Shown: positions 32,916-42,151 of the stretch, piece after piece
How the letters are laid out: each line of letters opens with the position of its first letter
Numbering within the stretch: the stretch's first letter is position 1
Source of the DNA: Brevundimonas fluminis
GTDB lineage: Bacteria; Pseudomonadota; Alphaproteobacteria; Caulobacterales; Caulobacteraceae
Direction: 5' to 3'
Assembly (NCBI RefSeq): GCF_003934285.1
Contig: NZ_RQWJ01000003.1
Coordinates: 124,001-188,000 of the forward strand
Length of the DNA: 64,000 nt
The notes under the pieces: generated by a model
What the model was told of the DNA's origin: nothing
Databases searched by the model: none
What the model saw: the letters and a program-made list of their open reading frames with translations, nothing else
Translations under genes and position numbers: made by a program

Positions 32916-35745
32916 GGAAGTCGCCGACCGTCTCGACCGCCTCGGCCAGCCCCATGCGCTGCACATCCGTCCCGGGCGGCAGGCCGGCGAACAGGCGGGT
33001 CGGGCAGGCGGCGTCCAGCATGACGAAGGCGCCCCGGTCGTCGGCGCGGCGGATCAGGCGGCCGAAGGCCTGGGCCATGCGGCCGCGGGCCAGGGCGTCG
33101 TCGTAAGCCTTGCCGCCGAAGCGCTCGCGCCGCGCCTTGTGCAGCAGGTCGGGCCGGGGCCACGGCACGCGGTCGAAGGCGAGGATTCGCAGGGATCTTC
33201 CCGGCACGTCCACCCCGTCCCGCACGGCGTCGGTGCCCAGCAGGCAGCTGTCCTCCTCCGCCCGGAACACGTCCACCAGCGCGCCCACCTCCAGCGGATC
33301 GACGTGCTGGGCGTGCAGGGGGATGCCCGCCTTCGCCAGATCGGGCCCCAGCCGCTCGTACACCGCCTTCAGCCGGCGGATGGCGGTGAACAGGCCCAGC
33401 CCTCCGCCGCCCGCCGCGAGGAACAGCTCGCGCATCGCCGTGGCCGTCTGGCGCGGGTCGTCCTTGGTCAGGTCCGTGATCACGATCACCCGGCTGTTCG
33501 CCGCATAGTCGAACGGGCTCTCGACCTTCAGCGTCCGCGCCGGCTCGATCAGCCGCGCCGCCCCGGTGCGCAGGCGGGCCAGCTCGAACGGGTCCTCCGC
33601 CAGCGGGTCGCTGAGCGTGGCCGAGGTCACCAGCACGCCGTGCGACGGCATGACCACCGCCGCCTCCAGCGGCACGGTCGGGTCGATCCAGTGCCGCCTC
33701 AGGGCCACGTCGTGGATCCGGCCGAAGGCCGCCTCGGCCGACAGCCAGTCGACGAAGTCCGGGTCCGGCTCGCCGGTGTCCGACTCCAGCGCCTGCAGCA
33801 TGGCGCGCCAGCCGGGCAGGGTCATGCGCGCGCGTCGGTCCAGCCCACGCAGGGCGCCCTCGATCCGGGCGCGCGACGAGGGCTCCAGATCGGCCGCCTC
33901 GTCGTCGAGGATGTCCTCAAGATGACGCGACAGGGCCAGCAGGGGGGCCTCGACCGCCGCCAGCGCCTGCGCCGCCGCCCGCGCCGTCTCCAGCACCGGC
34001 TCGGTCACGGGGAACAGCGAACATTCCATGCCGAACTCGCCGCCGCCGGGCGTGCTGTTCTCGCTGGTCCGCGCGCGCAGCTGCTCCAGCGCGGCCACCA
34101 GAAATCGCTCGATCGGCCCGACCGGGTTGATCTCGCCCGACGGGGGCGCGATGCGGCTGGACACGCCCTCGCCGGGCAACTGTGCCGCGGCGCGCACGGC
34201 GTCGTTCAAGGCGGTCACCGCGGCTTCGGAGTCGGCGCACAGTTCGCCGATGCGCGCCTCCAGCCCGCGCCCCCGCCGGCCGCGCCCCTCCGGCCCCCGG
34301 ATCCAGCGGCGCAGCTCCGCCGCCTCCTGCCCCGACAGGGCGGCGGAAAAGGCGCCGTCGGCGGCGTCGAACAGGTGGTGCCCCTCGTCGAAGACGATGC
34401 GCTTCAGCGCCGCCGTCTCCCCGTCCTGCTTCAGCCCGCGGGCGGTGCGGGCGCCGTCGAAGGCGGCCTGGGTCATCACCAGCGCATGGTTGGCGATGAC
34501 AAGATCGGCCCGGCGGCTGGCGCGGATCGTCTTCTCGACGAAACAGGTCCGATAGTGCGGACAGGCGGCATGCACGCACTCGCCCCGCCGGTCGACCAGA
34601 TTGGCCGCGCCGGCCTGCTGCCCCGGCGAGACGGCGAAAAGCGTCGGCAGCCAGCCGGGCCAGTCGCCGCCCGTCATGTCGCCGTCGCGCGTGTGCAGGG
34701 CCCAGCGCGAGGCCAGCGCCGCGCCGATCAGGTCGCCGTTCCCCAGCTGCGCCGCCTGCACCGTCTCCTGCAGGTTCAACAGGCAGAGGTAGTTCTCGCG
34801 TCCCTTGCGGACGACGGCCTTCTTCCTGCACTCGGCCGGATCGGGCCACAGGCTGGCGCTCTCGCGATCGATCTGCCGCTGCAGGGCGCGGGTGTAGGTC
34901 GACACCCAGGCCGCGCCCGCATTGCGCTCGGCCCACAGGCTGGCGGGCGCCAGATACCCCAGCGTCTTGCCCGTGCCGGTGCCCGCCTCGGCCAGCAGCA
35001 CGCGCGGCCGCCCCTCCTCGTCGCGCGGCGAAAAGGCGAAGGCGGCCTCGGCGGCATAGTCGCTCTGCGTCGGCCGCGCCTCGTCCAGTCCCGACGCCTG
35101 CAGCAGCTTCTCCAGCCGGATGCGCGCGCTCTCGCTGTCGACCGGCGCCGAGCCCGCCTCGCCGCGCGGCGCCTCGTCCTCCCATTCCGGCAGGCGCGAC
35201 CAGGCGTCGAGGCCGGATCCCCGCTGCCGCCGCTCGCGCACCGGCTGGGCGCGCAGCGCCTCCAGCACCCGCCCGCCCCAGGCCCAGCCCGCGCGGTTCA
35301 GCGTCTCGGCCAGGGTCACGGCCTCCTCGCGGCCCGGCCAGGCCGCCTCGGTCATCTCCTCCAGCAGCAGCCGCGCCGCCTCGCGCAGGGCCAGGGCCTG
35401 CGCCTCCGCCCCCTTCGGCTCCGCCTGACCGGTGGCCAGCGCCAGTCCGGTCGGCGAGGGGGCGCAGAACCGCGCCGGCCGGACGAAGGCGAACAGCTCC
35501 AGCACGTCCAGCAGGTCCCGCGACCGCGGCGGCGGCGCGAGGCCCAGCCGCCGCGCCGTCAGGCTGGCGTGGCACACCAGAACCGGCCCGCCGGTGAACA
35601 GCCCCTCCGCCGCCCCCCGCCCGATCCGGCGCGCGCCTTCCGCGTCCGCCACCGCCCCGCTGCCGGGCGGCACGGCCAGTGCGGGGGGCAGGGCGGCGAG
35701 CGCGACCGCGCGCGTCGTCAGGGATGTCGGCGAGTCGAGGGACAC
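32899..35745 (-). CDS. DinG/XPD-like Fe-S ATP-dependent DNA helicase
   Basis: Superfamily 2 helicase with an iron-sulfur domain. From the GTG at 35745 the protein is 948 residues. An N-terminal region of about 230 residues holds a piece (RDLLDVLELFAFVRPA) resembling a DEDD-type exonuclease remnant. Walker A AEAGTGTGKT is at about 252-261. A Cys cluster follows (ENYLCLL, GECVHAACPHYRTCF), expected to bind 4Fe-4S, then the DEGHH box IVFDEGHHLF and C-terminal motif VI MAQAFGRLIRRADDRG. A longer frame to 35826 exists. It is divergent from the Lhr-type helicase, 68 bp away, suggesting a DNA-repair neighbourhood. Confidence 0.9.
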   Translation of the reverse strand: MSLDSPTSLTTRAVALAALPPALAVPPGSGAVADAEGARRIGRGAAEGLFTGGPVLVCHASLTARRLGLAPPPRSRDLLDVLELFAFVRPARFCAPSPTGLALATGQAEPKGAEAQALALREAARLLLEEMTEAAWPGREEAVTLAETLNRAGWAWGGRVLEALRAQPVRERRQRGSGLDAWSRLPEWEDEAPRGEAGSAPVDSESARIRLEKLLQASGLDEARPTQSDYAAEAAFAFSPRDEEGRPRVLLAEAGTGTGKTLGYLAPASLWAERNAGAAWVSTYTRALQRQIDRESASLWPDPAECRKKAVVRKGRENYLCLLNLQETVQAAQLGNGDLIGAALASRWALHTRDGDMTGGDWPGWLPTLFAVSPGQQAGAANLVDRRGECVHAACPHYRTCFVEKTIRASRRADLVIANHALVMTQAAFDGARTARGLKQDGETAALKRIVFDEGHHLFDAADGAFSAALSGQEAAELRRWIRGPEGRGRRGRGLEARIGELCADSEAAVTALNDAVRAAAQLPGEGVSSRIAPPSGEINPVGPIERFLVAALEQLRARTSENSTPGGGEFGMECSLFPVTEPVLETARAAAQALAAVEAPLLALSRHLEDILDDEAADLEPSSRARIEGALRGLDRRARMTLPGWRAMLQALESDTGEPDPDFVDWLSAEAAFGRIHDVALRRHWIDPTVPLEAAVVMPSHGVLVTSATLSDPLAEDPFELARLRTGAARLIEPARTLKVESPFDYAANSRVIVITDLTKDDPRQTATAMRELFLAAGGGGLGLFTAIRRLKAVYERLGPDLAKAGIPLHAQHVDPLEVGALVDVFRAEEDSCLLGTDAVRDGVDVPGRSLRILAFDRVPWPRPDLLHKARRERFGGKAYDDALARGRMAQAFGRLIRRADDRGAFVMLDAACPTRLFAGLPPGTDVQRMGLAEAVETVGDFLNRRT

Positions 35746-35813
35746 GCGGGAAAGATAGCGACGAAACGGATGAAACGGAACGGGAACATCTGCTAAGGGG
35801 TGGATCGATCCCG

Positions 35814-38336
35814 ATGCTGCCGACATTGGAGACGGGACAGCCGGAGCCGACGCTGACGACCCTTCCCCCCCTTTTCGCCGACTGGTTCGCCTCGCGCGGC
35901 TGGGCGCCGCGGCGGCATCAGCTTGAGATGGTCGCGGCGGCTGAGGCCGGGTCGCACGCCCTGCTGGTCGCGCCGACCGGGGGCGGCAAGACGCTGGCGG
36001 GGTTTCTGCCGTCGCTGATCGAACTGGCGGAGCGCGGCCCGAAGCCGGAGCATGGCCCGGGGTCCGGAGTGCACACCCTTTATCTGTCCCCGCTCAAGGC
36101 CCTGACCACGGACGTCGAGCGCAACCTGATGACGCCGATCCGCGAAATCGGCCTGAACATTCATGTCGAGAGCCGCACCGGCGACACGAAACAGTCCAAG
36201 CGGGCGCGCCAGCGCGAGTTTCCCCCGGACATTCTTTTGACCACGCCGGAGCAGCTGGCCCTGTTCTGCGCCTGGGAGGGCGCGCGGGCGTACTTCGCCG
36301 ACCTGAAATGCGTCGTGCTGGACGAGGTGCATGCCATCTGGAGCGGCAAGCGCGGCGACCTGCTGAACCTCGGTCTGGGCCGGCTGCAGCGGTTCGCGCC
36401 GGACATGCGCCGCGTGGCGCTGTCGGCCACCGTCGACGACCCGGACATGATCGCGGACTGGCTGAGGCCGACGATCGACGCCCCCGTCACCCTCGTCCGC
36501 GGCGATCCCGGCGCGCAGCCGGTCGTGGACGTGCTGATCTCCGAAGGACGCGTGCCGTGGGCCGGGCACACCGGGGTTCACGCCATTCCCGAGGTCTACG
36601 AGGCCATCAAGCGCTCGGGCATGAGCCTGATCTTCGTCAACACGCGCTGGCAGTCGGAGTTCGTCTTCCAGCGCCTGTGGGAGATCAACGAGGAGAACCT
36701 GCCGATCGCCCTCCACCACGGCTCCCTCGCCGCCGAGCAGCGGCGCAAGGTCGAGGCGGCCATGGCGCGGGGCGATCTACGCGCCGTGGTCTGCACCTCG
36801 ACCCTGGACCTCGGCATCGACTGGGGCGACGTCGACCTGGTCATCCAGCTGGCGGCGCCCAAGGGGGCCAGCCGTCTGGTCCAGCGCATCGGCCGCGCCA
36901 ATCACCGGCTGGACGAGCCCAGCCGCGCCCTGATGGTGCCCGCCAGCCGGTTCGAGATGCTGGAATGTCAGGCCGCGCGCGAGGCGGTGGCCGAGAACGC
37001 CTTCGACTGGGAGCCGATTCATACGGGCACGCTGGATGTCCTGGCCCAGCACGTCATGGGCTGCGCCTGCTCCGAGCCCTTCGCGCTCGACGATCTGTAT
37101 GCGGAGATCGCCGGCTGCGGGCCCTACCGCGGCCTGACGTATGAGACCTTCGAAGAGGTCGTCGATCTGGTCGCCACCGGAGGCTATGCCCTGCGCACCT
37201 ACGAGCGCTTCGCCCGCATCGTCCGGACGAAGGACGGGAAGTGGAGGGTCCGCAACGGTCAGGTCGCCCAGCGCCACCGCATGAATGTCGGCGCCATCGT
37301 CTCGGCCGGGACGCTGAACATCAAGGTCGCGCACCGGCGGGGCGGCGGAACCGGCGCGGCGCGCTGGACCGCGGGCCGAAAGGTCGGCGAGGCCGAGGAG
37401 TGGTATTTCGAGCAGCTGACCCCCGGCGACACCTTCGTCTTCGCCGGTCAGGTCTGGGCCTATCAGGGCATCAGCGGCACCGACGCCCTGGTCACCCACG
37501 CCCGCGACGTCGATCCGAAGATACCCTCCTGGGGCGGGTCCAAGTTCCCGCTGGGCACGTCGCTGGCCGAGCGGGTGCGCGACATGATTCAGGACCGCGA
37601 CCACTGGCGCGTGCTGCCGCCCGACGTGCAGGAGTGGCTGGAGCTGCAGGAGAACCGATCGATCATTCCGACGGCCGGCGACATGCTGGTCGAGACCTTC
37701 CCGCGCGGGTCGCGGCATTTCCTCGTCGCCTATCCCTTCGAGGGGCGGCTGGCGCATTCGACGCTGTGCATGCTGTTGACCCGGCGACTGGACCGGCTCG
37801 GGGTCGGGCCTTTGGGCTTCGTCGTCACCGACTATTCGCTGGCGATCTGGTCGATCCGACCGATGGACGGGCTGGACCTCGACGCCCTGTTCGAGCCCGA
37901 CATGCTGGGCGACGATCTGGAGACCTGGCTGGAGGAGAGCTTCATGATGAAGCGCACCTTCCGCAATTGCGCCCTCATCTCCGGCTTGATCGAGCGCCGC
38001 CAGCCGGGCGCCGAGAAGACGGGGCGCCAGGTGACCTTCTCCACCGACCTGATCTACGACGTGCTGCGCCGCCATCAGCCCGACCACCTCCTGCTCCGAA
38101 CGGCGCGCGCCGACGCGGCCGCCGGCCTGCTGGACGTGGCGCGGCTGGGCGCCCTTTTGACCCGCATCCAGGGTCGCATCGTGCATCAGCCGCTGGAGCG
38201 GCCGTCCCCCTTCTGCGTCCCCGTGCTGGTTCAGATCGGCCGCGAAAGGGTCGGCGGCGGCGCGGCCGAGATGATCCTGGACGAGCACGCCATGGAGTTT
38301 TCCGAAGAGGCCCTGATCGCGGAAGTGATGGCGTGA
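35814..38336 (+). CDS. lhr: Ligase-associated DNA-damage-response DEXH-box helicase (Lhr-like)
   Basis: SF2 DNA helicase of the Lhr core type, about 840 residues. Walker A APTGGGKT lies at about 59-66, the DEVH box CVVLDEVHAIW at about 166-176, SAT motif VALSATVDDPD, and motif VI LVQRIGRANHRL. A winged-helix and DUF4145-like C-terminal part follows. The next gene, pdeM, overlaps by 4 bp. This matches the bacterial Lhr-phosphoesterase module linked to DNA damage repair. The ligase and exonuclease genes that often accompany it are not in the window. Confidence 0.93.
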   Translation: MLPTLETGQPEPTLTTLPPLFADWFASRGWAPRRHQLEMVAAAEAGSHALLVAPTGGGKTLAGFLPSLIELAERGPKPEHGPGSGVHTLYLSPLKALTTDVERNLMTPIREIGLNIHVESRTGDTKQSKRARQREFPPDILLTTPEQLALFCAWEGARAYFADLKCVVLDEVHAIWSGKRGDLLNLGLGRLQRFAPDMRRVALSATVDDPDMIADWLRPTIDAPVTLVRGDPGAQPVVDVLISEGRVPWAGHTGVHAIPEVYEAIKRSGMSLIFVNTRWQSEFVFQRLWEINEENLPIALHHGSLAAEQRRKVEAAMARGDLRAVVCTSTLDLGIDWGDVDLVIQLAAPKGASRLVQRIGRANHRLDEPSRALMVPASRFEMLECQAAREAVAENAFDWEPIHTGTLDVLAQHVMGCACSEPFALDDLYAEIAGCGPYRGLTYETFEEVVDLVATGGYALRTYERFARIVRTKDGKWRVRNGQVAQRHRMNVGAIVSAGTLNIKVAHRRGGGTGAARWTAGRKVGEAEEWYFEQLTPGDTFVFAGQVWAYQGISGTDALVTHARDVDPKIPSWGGSKFPLGTSLAERVRDMIQDRDHWRVLPPDVQEWLELQENRSIIPTAGDMLVETFPRGSRHFLVAYPFEGRLAHSTLCMLLTRRLDRLGVGPLGFVVTDYSLAIWSIRPMDGLDLDALFEPDMLGDDLETWLEESFMMKRTFRNCALISGLIERRQPGAEKTGRQVTFSTDLIYDVLRRHQPDHLLLRTARADAAAGLLDVARLGALLTRIQGRIVHQPLERPSPFCVPVLVQIGRERVGGGAAEMILDEHAMEFSEEALIAEVMA

Positions 38337-39064
38337 ACGCCGCCCTGCGCGAGAGCCTGTCTCCGTTGCGCCACCCGTGCGGCGGGCTGAAGGTGCGGGT
38401 GAACGGCGAGGCCTGCGTGCTGCGGTGCTCGGGCGCCCTCTGGGTTCCGGACCGGCGGACGCTGGTCGCCTCCGACCTGCACCTAGAGAAGGGGTCGGCC
38501 TTCGCCGCGCGAGGTCAGATGCTGCCGCCGTACGACAGCCCGGCCACGATCGCGAAACTGGAAGCGGAGATCGAGGCGCTGGCGCCGGCGACGGTCGTCC
38601 TGTTGGGCGACAGTTTCCACGATTCCCGCGCGATCGAACGTCTGGACGGGGCCGACCACGCGCGGCTTGAGAGGCTCGCTCAGGGCCGAACCTGGGTCTG
38701 GCTGGAGGGCAACCATGACTTCAAGGCGCTGGCCGACGCCCTGGACCGGCTGACGGGCGAGGTCGTCACGACCATGGCTGTGGGCGCCCTGACCCTGATC
38801 CACGAACCGCAGGCCGAGCCGGCGCCCGGAGAAGTGGCGGGCCACCTGCACCCCTGCGCCGCCGTGGTCGCCTATGCGCGCGGGGTGCGGCGGCCGGCGT
38901 TCGTGACGGACGGCCGGCGTCTGATCCTGCCGGCCTTCGGCGCCTTCACCGGTGGGCTGGACGTGCGGCACGCCGCTTTCGAGGGCCTGTTCGCCGGCCT
39001 GCCCCTCGTCGCCGTGCTGGGGCGGGACAAGGTTCACGCCATCGGCTGGGACCGGTTGGCCTGA
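38333..39064 (+). CDS. pdeM: Ligase-associated DNA-damage-response endonuclease (metallophosphoesterase)
   Basis: Binuclear metallophosphoesterase of the PdeM type, 243 residues from GTG 38333. All metal motifs are in order: SDLHLEKG near 44-51, VVLLGDSFHDSR near 86-97, LEGNHDF near 123-129, IHEPQ near 147-151 and AGHLHPCA near 161-168. It is coupled to the upstream helicase (GTGA) and probably acts with it in repair of damaged DNA ends. Confidence 0.93.
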   Translation: MNAALRESLSPLRHPCGGLKVRVNGEACVLRCSGALWVPDRRTLVASDLHLEKGSAFAARGQMLPPYDSPATIAKLEAEIEALAPATVVLLGDSFHDSRAIERLDGADHARLERLAQGRTWVWLEGNHDFKALADALDRLTGEVVTTMAVGALTLIHEPQAEPAPGEVAGHLHPCAAVVAYARGVRRPAFVTDGRRLILPAFGAFTGGLDVRHAAFEGLFAGLPLVAVLGRDKVHAIGWDRLA

Positions 39065-39067
39065 GGG

Positions 39068-39310
39068 TCAGCGGGCGCGCTCCTTCCGCCGGGCGTCTTC
39101 CGCGGCGAGGCGCGCGTCCTGACGCGCACCGGCCTCGACCGCCTGCGCCTCGATCTGGGCGTCACGGGCGTCTTTCCGGGCGGTGTCTCGCGTGAGCAGG
39201 GCGTGGGCCCCGAACATGGCGATCATCGCCACGACGGCGGCCCCCAGCAGAAGCCAGATGGCCCAACCGCGATCGCTCCAGCGGTGCGGGGCGACGTTTC
39301 GATGGCGCAT
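39068..39310 (-). CDS. Small single-pass membrane protein, hypothetical
   Basis: An 80-residue protein: basic N terminus, one membrane helix at about residues 16-40 (AIWLLLGAAVVAMIAMFGAHAL), then a charged Ala/Arg/Asp/Glu-rich helix with likely cytoplasmic coiled coil. GGAGG precedes the start by 5 bases. Lies 3 bp from the convergent pdeM stop and just downstream of the cspA terminator. No family recognised. Confidence 0.7.
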   Translation of the reverse strand: MRHRNVAPHRWSDRGWAIWLLLGAAVVAMIAMFGAHALLTRDTARKDARDAQIEAQAVEAGARQDARLAAEDARRKERAR

Positions 39311-39326
39311 GTGACCTCCGGACAGG

Positions 39327-39357
39327 AAAAACCCCCGGTCGGCGGACCGACCGGGGG
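39327..39357 (-). terminator. Rho-independent terminator of cspA
   Basis: A perfect 11-bp GC-rich stem (CCCCCGGTCGG with its complement) closes loop CGGA and, on the minus strand, ends in a run of five T. Located 38 bp after the cspA stop. A textbook intrinsic terminator. Confidence 0.92.
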
Positions 39358-39395
39358 CGAAATCGTCGAGCGGCCCCGGGGCCGCCCTGGCGGCT

Positions 39396-39605
39396 TCAGC
39401 CGGCCTTCAGCTGGCCCGCCGATTCCTTGCCCGAGCGACGGTCCTGCTCGATCTCGTACGAGATCGTCTGGCCTTCGTTCAGCGAGCCCAGGCCCGCGGC
39501 CTCAACCGCCGTGGCGTGAACGAACACGTCCTTGCCGCCGTCGCTCGGCTCGATGAAGCCGTAGCCCTTGGTGGAATTGTACCATTTCACTTTACCGGTC
39601 GCCAT
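39396..39605 (-). CDS. cspA: Cold-shock domain protein
   Basis: A 69-residue single cold-shock domain that binds single-stranded RNA/DNA. It contains both RNP motifs, KGYGFIEP at about 13-20 and DVFVHATAV at about 26-34. GGAGG precedes the ATG at 39605. The next gene upstream is about 175 bp away, so a long 5' leader is likely, a known feature of cold-shock mRNAs. The sequence does not show which leader structures are used. A strong terminator follows. Confidence 0.95.
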   Translation of the reverse strand: MATGKVKWYNSTKGYGFIEPSDGGKDVFVHATAVEAAGLGSLNEGQTISYEIEQDRRSGKESAGQLKAG

Positions 39606-39781
39606 TTTCTGGACCTCCGTCTTGAGTGACCGACGCGCAGGATCGCGCGCCGGCGAGGTCGGTCTTTTGTGGGAGCGGCTGAAGTCTCTGGCGAAGCGCG
39701 GGAGAACGAGAGCGTTACGCAGAAGAGATCGACCCCGGCACCCTGCGCCTTCGGCGGGGCGAAAGCAAGGCGGGGCCGACG

Positions 39782-39976
39782 TCAGTCCTCGACGCGGGAG
39801 AGGGCGGCGGCGCAGCGGTCGCGAAGGGCGTTGGTCACGGTGCGCCCGTACAGCTGGTCGGCGATGCGGTCGTAGCCTTCGGCCTGCAGCCGCTTCTTCA
39901 CCTCGCCGACGGTGCGGCACTCGCCGGAGTCCGCCAGCTGATAGGCCCGCTCCAGCGTCGTGGGTCGAAAAGTCAT
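39782..39976 (-). CDS. Small conserved alphaproteobacterial protein
   Basis: A 64-residue acidic/basic mixed protein, [40 protein letters not shown] in its core. The pattern of an ERAYQLA helix followed by [19 protein letters not shown] recurs as a small conserved module in Caulobacterales and sphingomonads. It looks like a short helical bundle or a degenerate HTH. A G-rich ribosome site precedes the ATG at 39976. Function unknown. Confidence 0.65.
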   Translation of the reverse strand: MTFRPTTLERAYQLADSGECRTVGEVKKRLQAEGYDRIADQLYGRTVTNALRDRCAAALSRVED

Positions 39977-40054
39977 GCCCCCCATATGGGCAAGGTGAAG
40001 CTGGATTGCGACCCCGGACTGTCCAGCGCCGCGCCGGCGTGACAGGGTTCCGTC

Positions 40055-40810
40055 GTGAAACCGAACGCCGCCATCGCCGGGATCATGCTGCCGCTCACAG
40101 CCGTCGTCGTCGTCGGTGGATGGATCATGATGCGATCGGTGGACACCTACTTTCCACCCGAACTCGTCGACGACGAGGTTTGCGCGAGGCGGACCTCGCC
40201 CAAGGAGGGGGCCGCGCTCGATGAGCTTGAGGCCGGCTGGTACGGCGACGCGCTTCGCGAGCTGGGCGAGATGCCGCTCGACGCATCCGCGAATGAGGGG
40301 CGCCCGGTCATGCGTTTCACCTACCTGCCCAGCTTTTTCTCTCCGATCTCGGTCAGGCTTGAGGAACAGGTCGATGGCGGCGCGATAATGTCGGCGGTCC
40401 GTGGCGTCGGCTTCGCGTGCCGGCCGGGCGCGGCGGACTGCCGTGTCGTGCGACGGTTGTCGGCAGAGGAATGGGCCGAGGTGGCCAGGTGGCGAAAGGA
40501 CCTGAAGGCCATGGCTCCGACGGACTGCGTCATCGGCGTCGACGGCACGCGGTGGGTGCATGAGGAGGTGGAGGCCGGGCGCTACCGGCTGGTTCACCGC
40601 TGGGGGCCCGAGGACGATGCCGTGTTTCGCGCGGGCGTCGCAATGCTAGGACTGACGGGCTGGCGGATGGAGCCTGATCGGGAACTGCGCCCCACCTCCA
40701 TCCGCGACTATATTCGCCGGCATCGCCCGGAAGCGGCCGCGGGCTTCAACGGACCTCAGGCAGCAGCGCCCGCGACGCCGCTTCCAGCTCGGTCTCCAGC
40801 CGCTCCATGA
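40055..40810 (+). CDS. Hypothetical protein with N-terminal membrane anchor
   Basis: A 251-residue protein starting with GTG at 40055. A hydrophobic segment at about residues 7-25 ([19 protein letters not shown]) is followed by a soluble, exported-looking domain with four Cys (residues about 43, 121, 127, 157). No family recognised. The C-terminal 20 residues overlap the convergent plsC gene by 65 bp and are low complexity, so the true end might be under weaker constraint. Confidence 0.6.
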   Translation: MKPNAAIAGIMLPLTAVVVVGGWIMMRSVDTYFPPELVDDEVCARRTSPKEGAALDELEAGWYGDALRELGEMPLDASANEGRPVMRFTYLPSFFSPISVRLEEQVDGGAIMSAVRGVGFACRPGAADCRVVRRLSAEEWAEVARWRKDLKAMAPTDCVIGVDGTRWVHEEVEAGRYRLVHRWGPEDDAVFRAGVAMLGLTGWRMEPDRELRPTSIRDYIRRHRPEAAAGFNGPQAAAPATPLPARSPAAP

Positions 40811-41459
40811 ACTCCGCCCGTTTCAGCCCGGGCGGGATGGCGGGGAGGAATTCGAACACCACCAACCCGGGCGTGCGGCGGAAACCGTGGGCCGGCCAGT
40901 GCTCGCCGGAGTTCGTGGCCATCGGCACGCAGGGCACGTCGAGATCGCGATAGAGGGCCGCGATCCCGGGCTTGTAGTCGGGCGCGGCGCCGATCTCCTG
41001 ACGCGTCCCCTCAGGGAAGATCAGGATCTGGCGGCCTTGCGCCAGCCGCGCGCGGGCGTGGCGGACCATGTCCTTCAGCGCCTTGGCCCCGGCCGAGCGG
41101 TCGACGGGGATCATCCGCGTCTTCCACGCGAACCAGCCGAAGAAGGGCAGGGGCATCAGCTCCTTCTTCATGACGAAGCAGTTGTCCGGCAGGACGGCGA
41201 ACGGGGCGATCACGTCCAGCATGCTCTGGTGCTTGCCGGCGACCAGCGCCGGGCCGGTCGGCCGATGCTCCAGCCCGCGGAACTCCACCCGCACGCCCGC
41301 GATCCAGCGCAGGCCGAACAGTACGAACCGCGCCCAGCCCTTGATCACGCCCATGGCGGCCCGATGCGGCAGGATCAGCGCCGGCGACAGGCCGACGGCG
41401 AAGATCGCCATCGACAGATAGAGCCAGGCCACGAAGAGCAGGGAGCGGACGGTCGTCAT
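40746..41459 (-). CDS. plsC: 1-acyl-sn-glycerol-3-phosphate acyltransferase
   Basis: Makes phosphatidic acid from lysophosphatidic acid at the inner membrane. The 237-residue protein has an N-terminal membrane helix, the catalytic HQSMLD (Hx4D) at about residues 76-81 and the FPEGTRQE motif at about 150-157. It is last in an ftsE-ftsX-ydcF-plsC gene run. The same order occurs in other Caulobacterales as far as I recall. No clear ribosome site motif decides the start. Confidence 0.94.
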   Translation of the reverse strand: MTTVRSLLFVAWLYLSMAIFAVGLSPALILPHRAAMGVIKGWARFVLFGLRWIAGVRVEFRGLEHRPTGPALVAGKHQSMLDVIAPFAVLPDNCFVMKKELMPLPFFGWFAWKTRMIPVDRSAGAKALKDMVRHARARLAQGRQILIFPEGTRQEIGAAPDYKPGIAALYRDLDVPCVPMATNSGEHWPAHGFRRTPGLVVFEFLPAIPPGLKRAEFMERLETELEAASRALLPEVR

Positions 41460-41491
41460 GAGCGTGTTCTAGCGCCCGGGACGCGCGGCCG

Positions 41492-42139
41492 TCACGCCGC
41501 CTTGCGCGCGTCGCCGGCCGCCTCGGCGGCGTCCTGCACCGCCCGGGCGCCCTCGTCGCCGGACACGCGCCGGACCAGCTCACGGAACAGGACGGCGAGG
41601 TACTTCATGTACTCCAGCGTCATGCGCCGCGCGGTGACGGTGGCCCGCCACCAGCGCGAATCGTCCAGCGACGGCGTCGACACCGCGTGCGGGACCAGCG
41701 TCAGCTCCGGCGCCGCGGTGCGAATCTCCACCAGGCTGCGCGGCATGTGATAGTCGGACGTCACCACGATCAGACTCTCGTAGCCGCGCGCGCGCGCCCA
41801 GGCGGCGATCTCCTCGGCGTTGCCCCGGGTGTCCTCGGCCTCGAAACCCAGATCGACGCAGCAGTTGAACAGGCGTCGCGAGCCGGGGGTGACCTCACGC
41901 AACTCCTGTCGGCGGACCTGTCGGTTGACGCCCGAGATGAGCAGGCGGTCGCCCTTGCCCTGCTCCAGCAGTCGCACGGCAGCGTTGACCCGCTCCGGCG
42001 ACGGCCCGGTCAGGGCCACGATGCCGTCGGCGCGCGCCGGCTCGTCGGCCGGCGTCAGGCCGCGTACGCGCTCGGCGAAGGCGAACAGCCCCACCAGCCA
42101 GACGAGGGCCACGATGGCCAGAGCCGCGATCAGCTTCAT
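41492..42139 (-). CDS. YdcF/SanA family protein (DUF218)
   Basis: A 215-residue protein with an N-terminal membrane anchor (IAALAIVALVWLVGLFAFAERV) and a DUF218 domain: IVALTGPSPERVNAAVRLLEQGKGDRLLISGVN near 43-75, RARGYESLIVVTSDYHMPRSLVEIR. Family members such as ElyC and SanA act in envelope integrity and peptidoglycan precursor handling, by unknown chemistry. 12 bp after ftsX, so part of the division-gene operon. Confidence 0.9.
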   Translation of the reverse strand: MKLIAALAIVALVWLVGLFAFAERVRGLTPADEPARADGIVALTGPSPERVNAAVRLLEQGKGDRLLISGVNRQVRRQELREVTPGSRRLFNCCVDLGFEAEDTRGNAEEIAAWARARGYESLIVVTSDYHMPRSLVEIRTAAPELTLVPHAVSTPSLDDSRWWRATVTARRMTLEYMKYLAVLFRELVRRVSGDEGARAVQDAAEAAGDARKAA

Positions 42140-42151
42140 GATGAACGAAGC

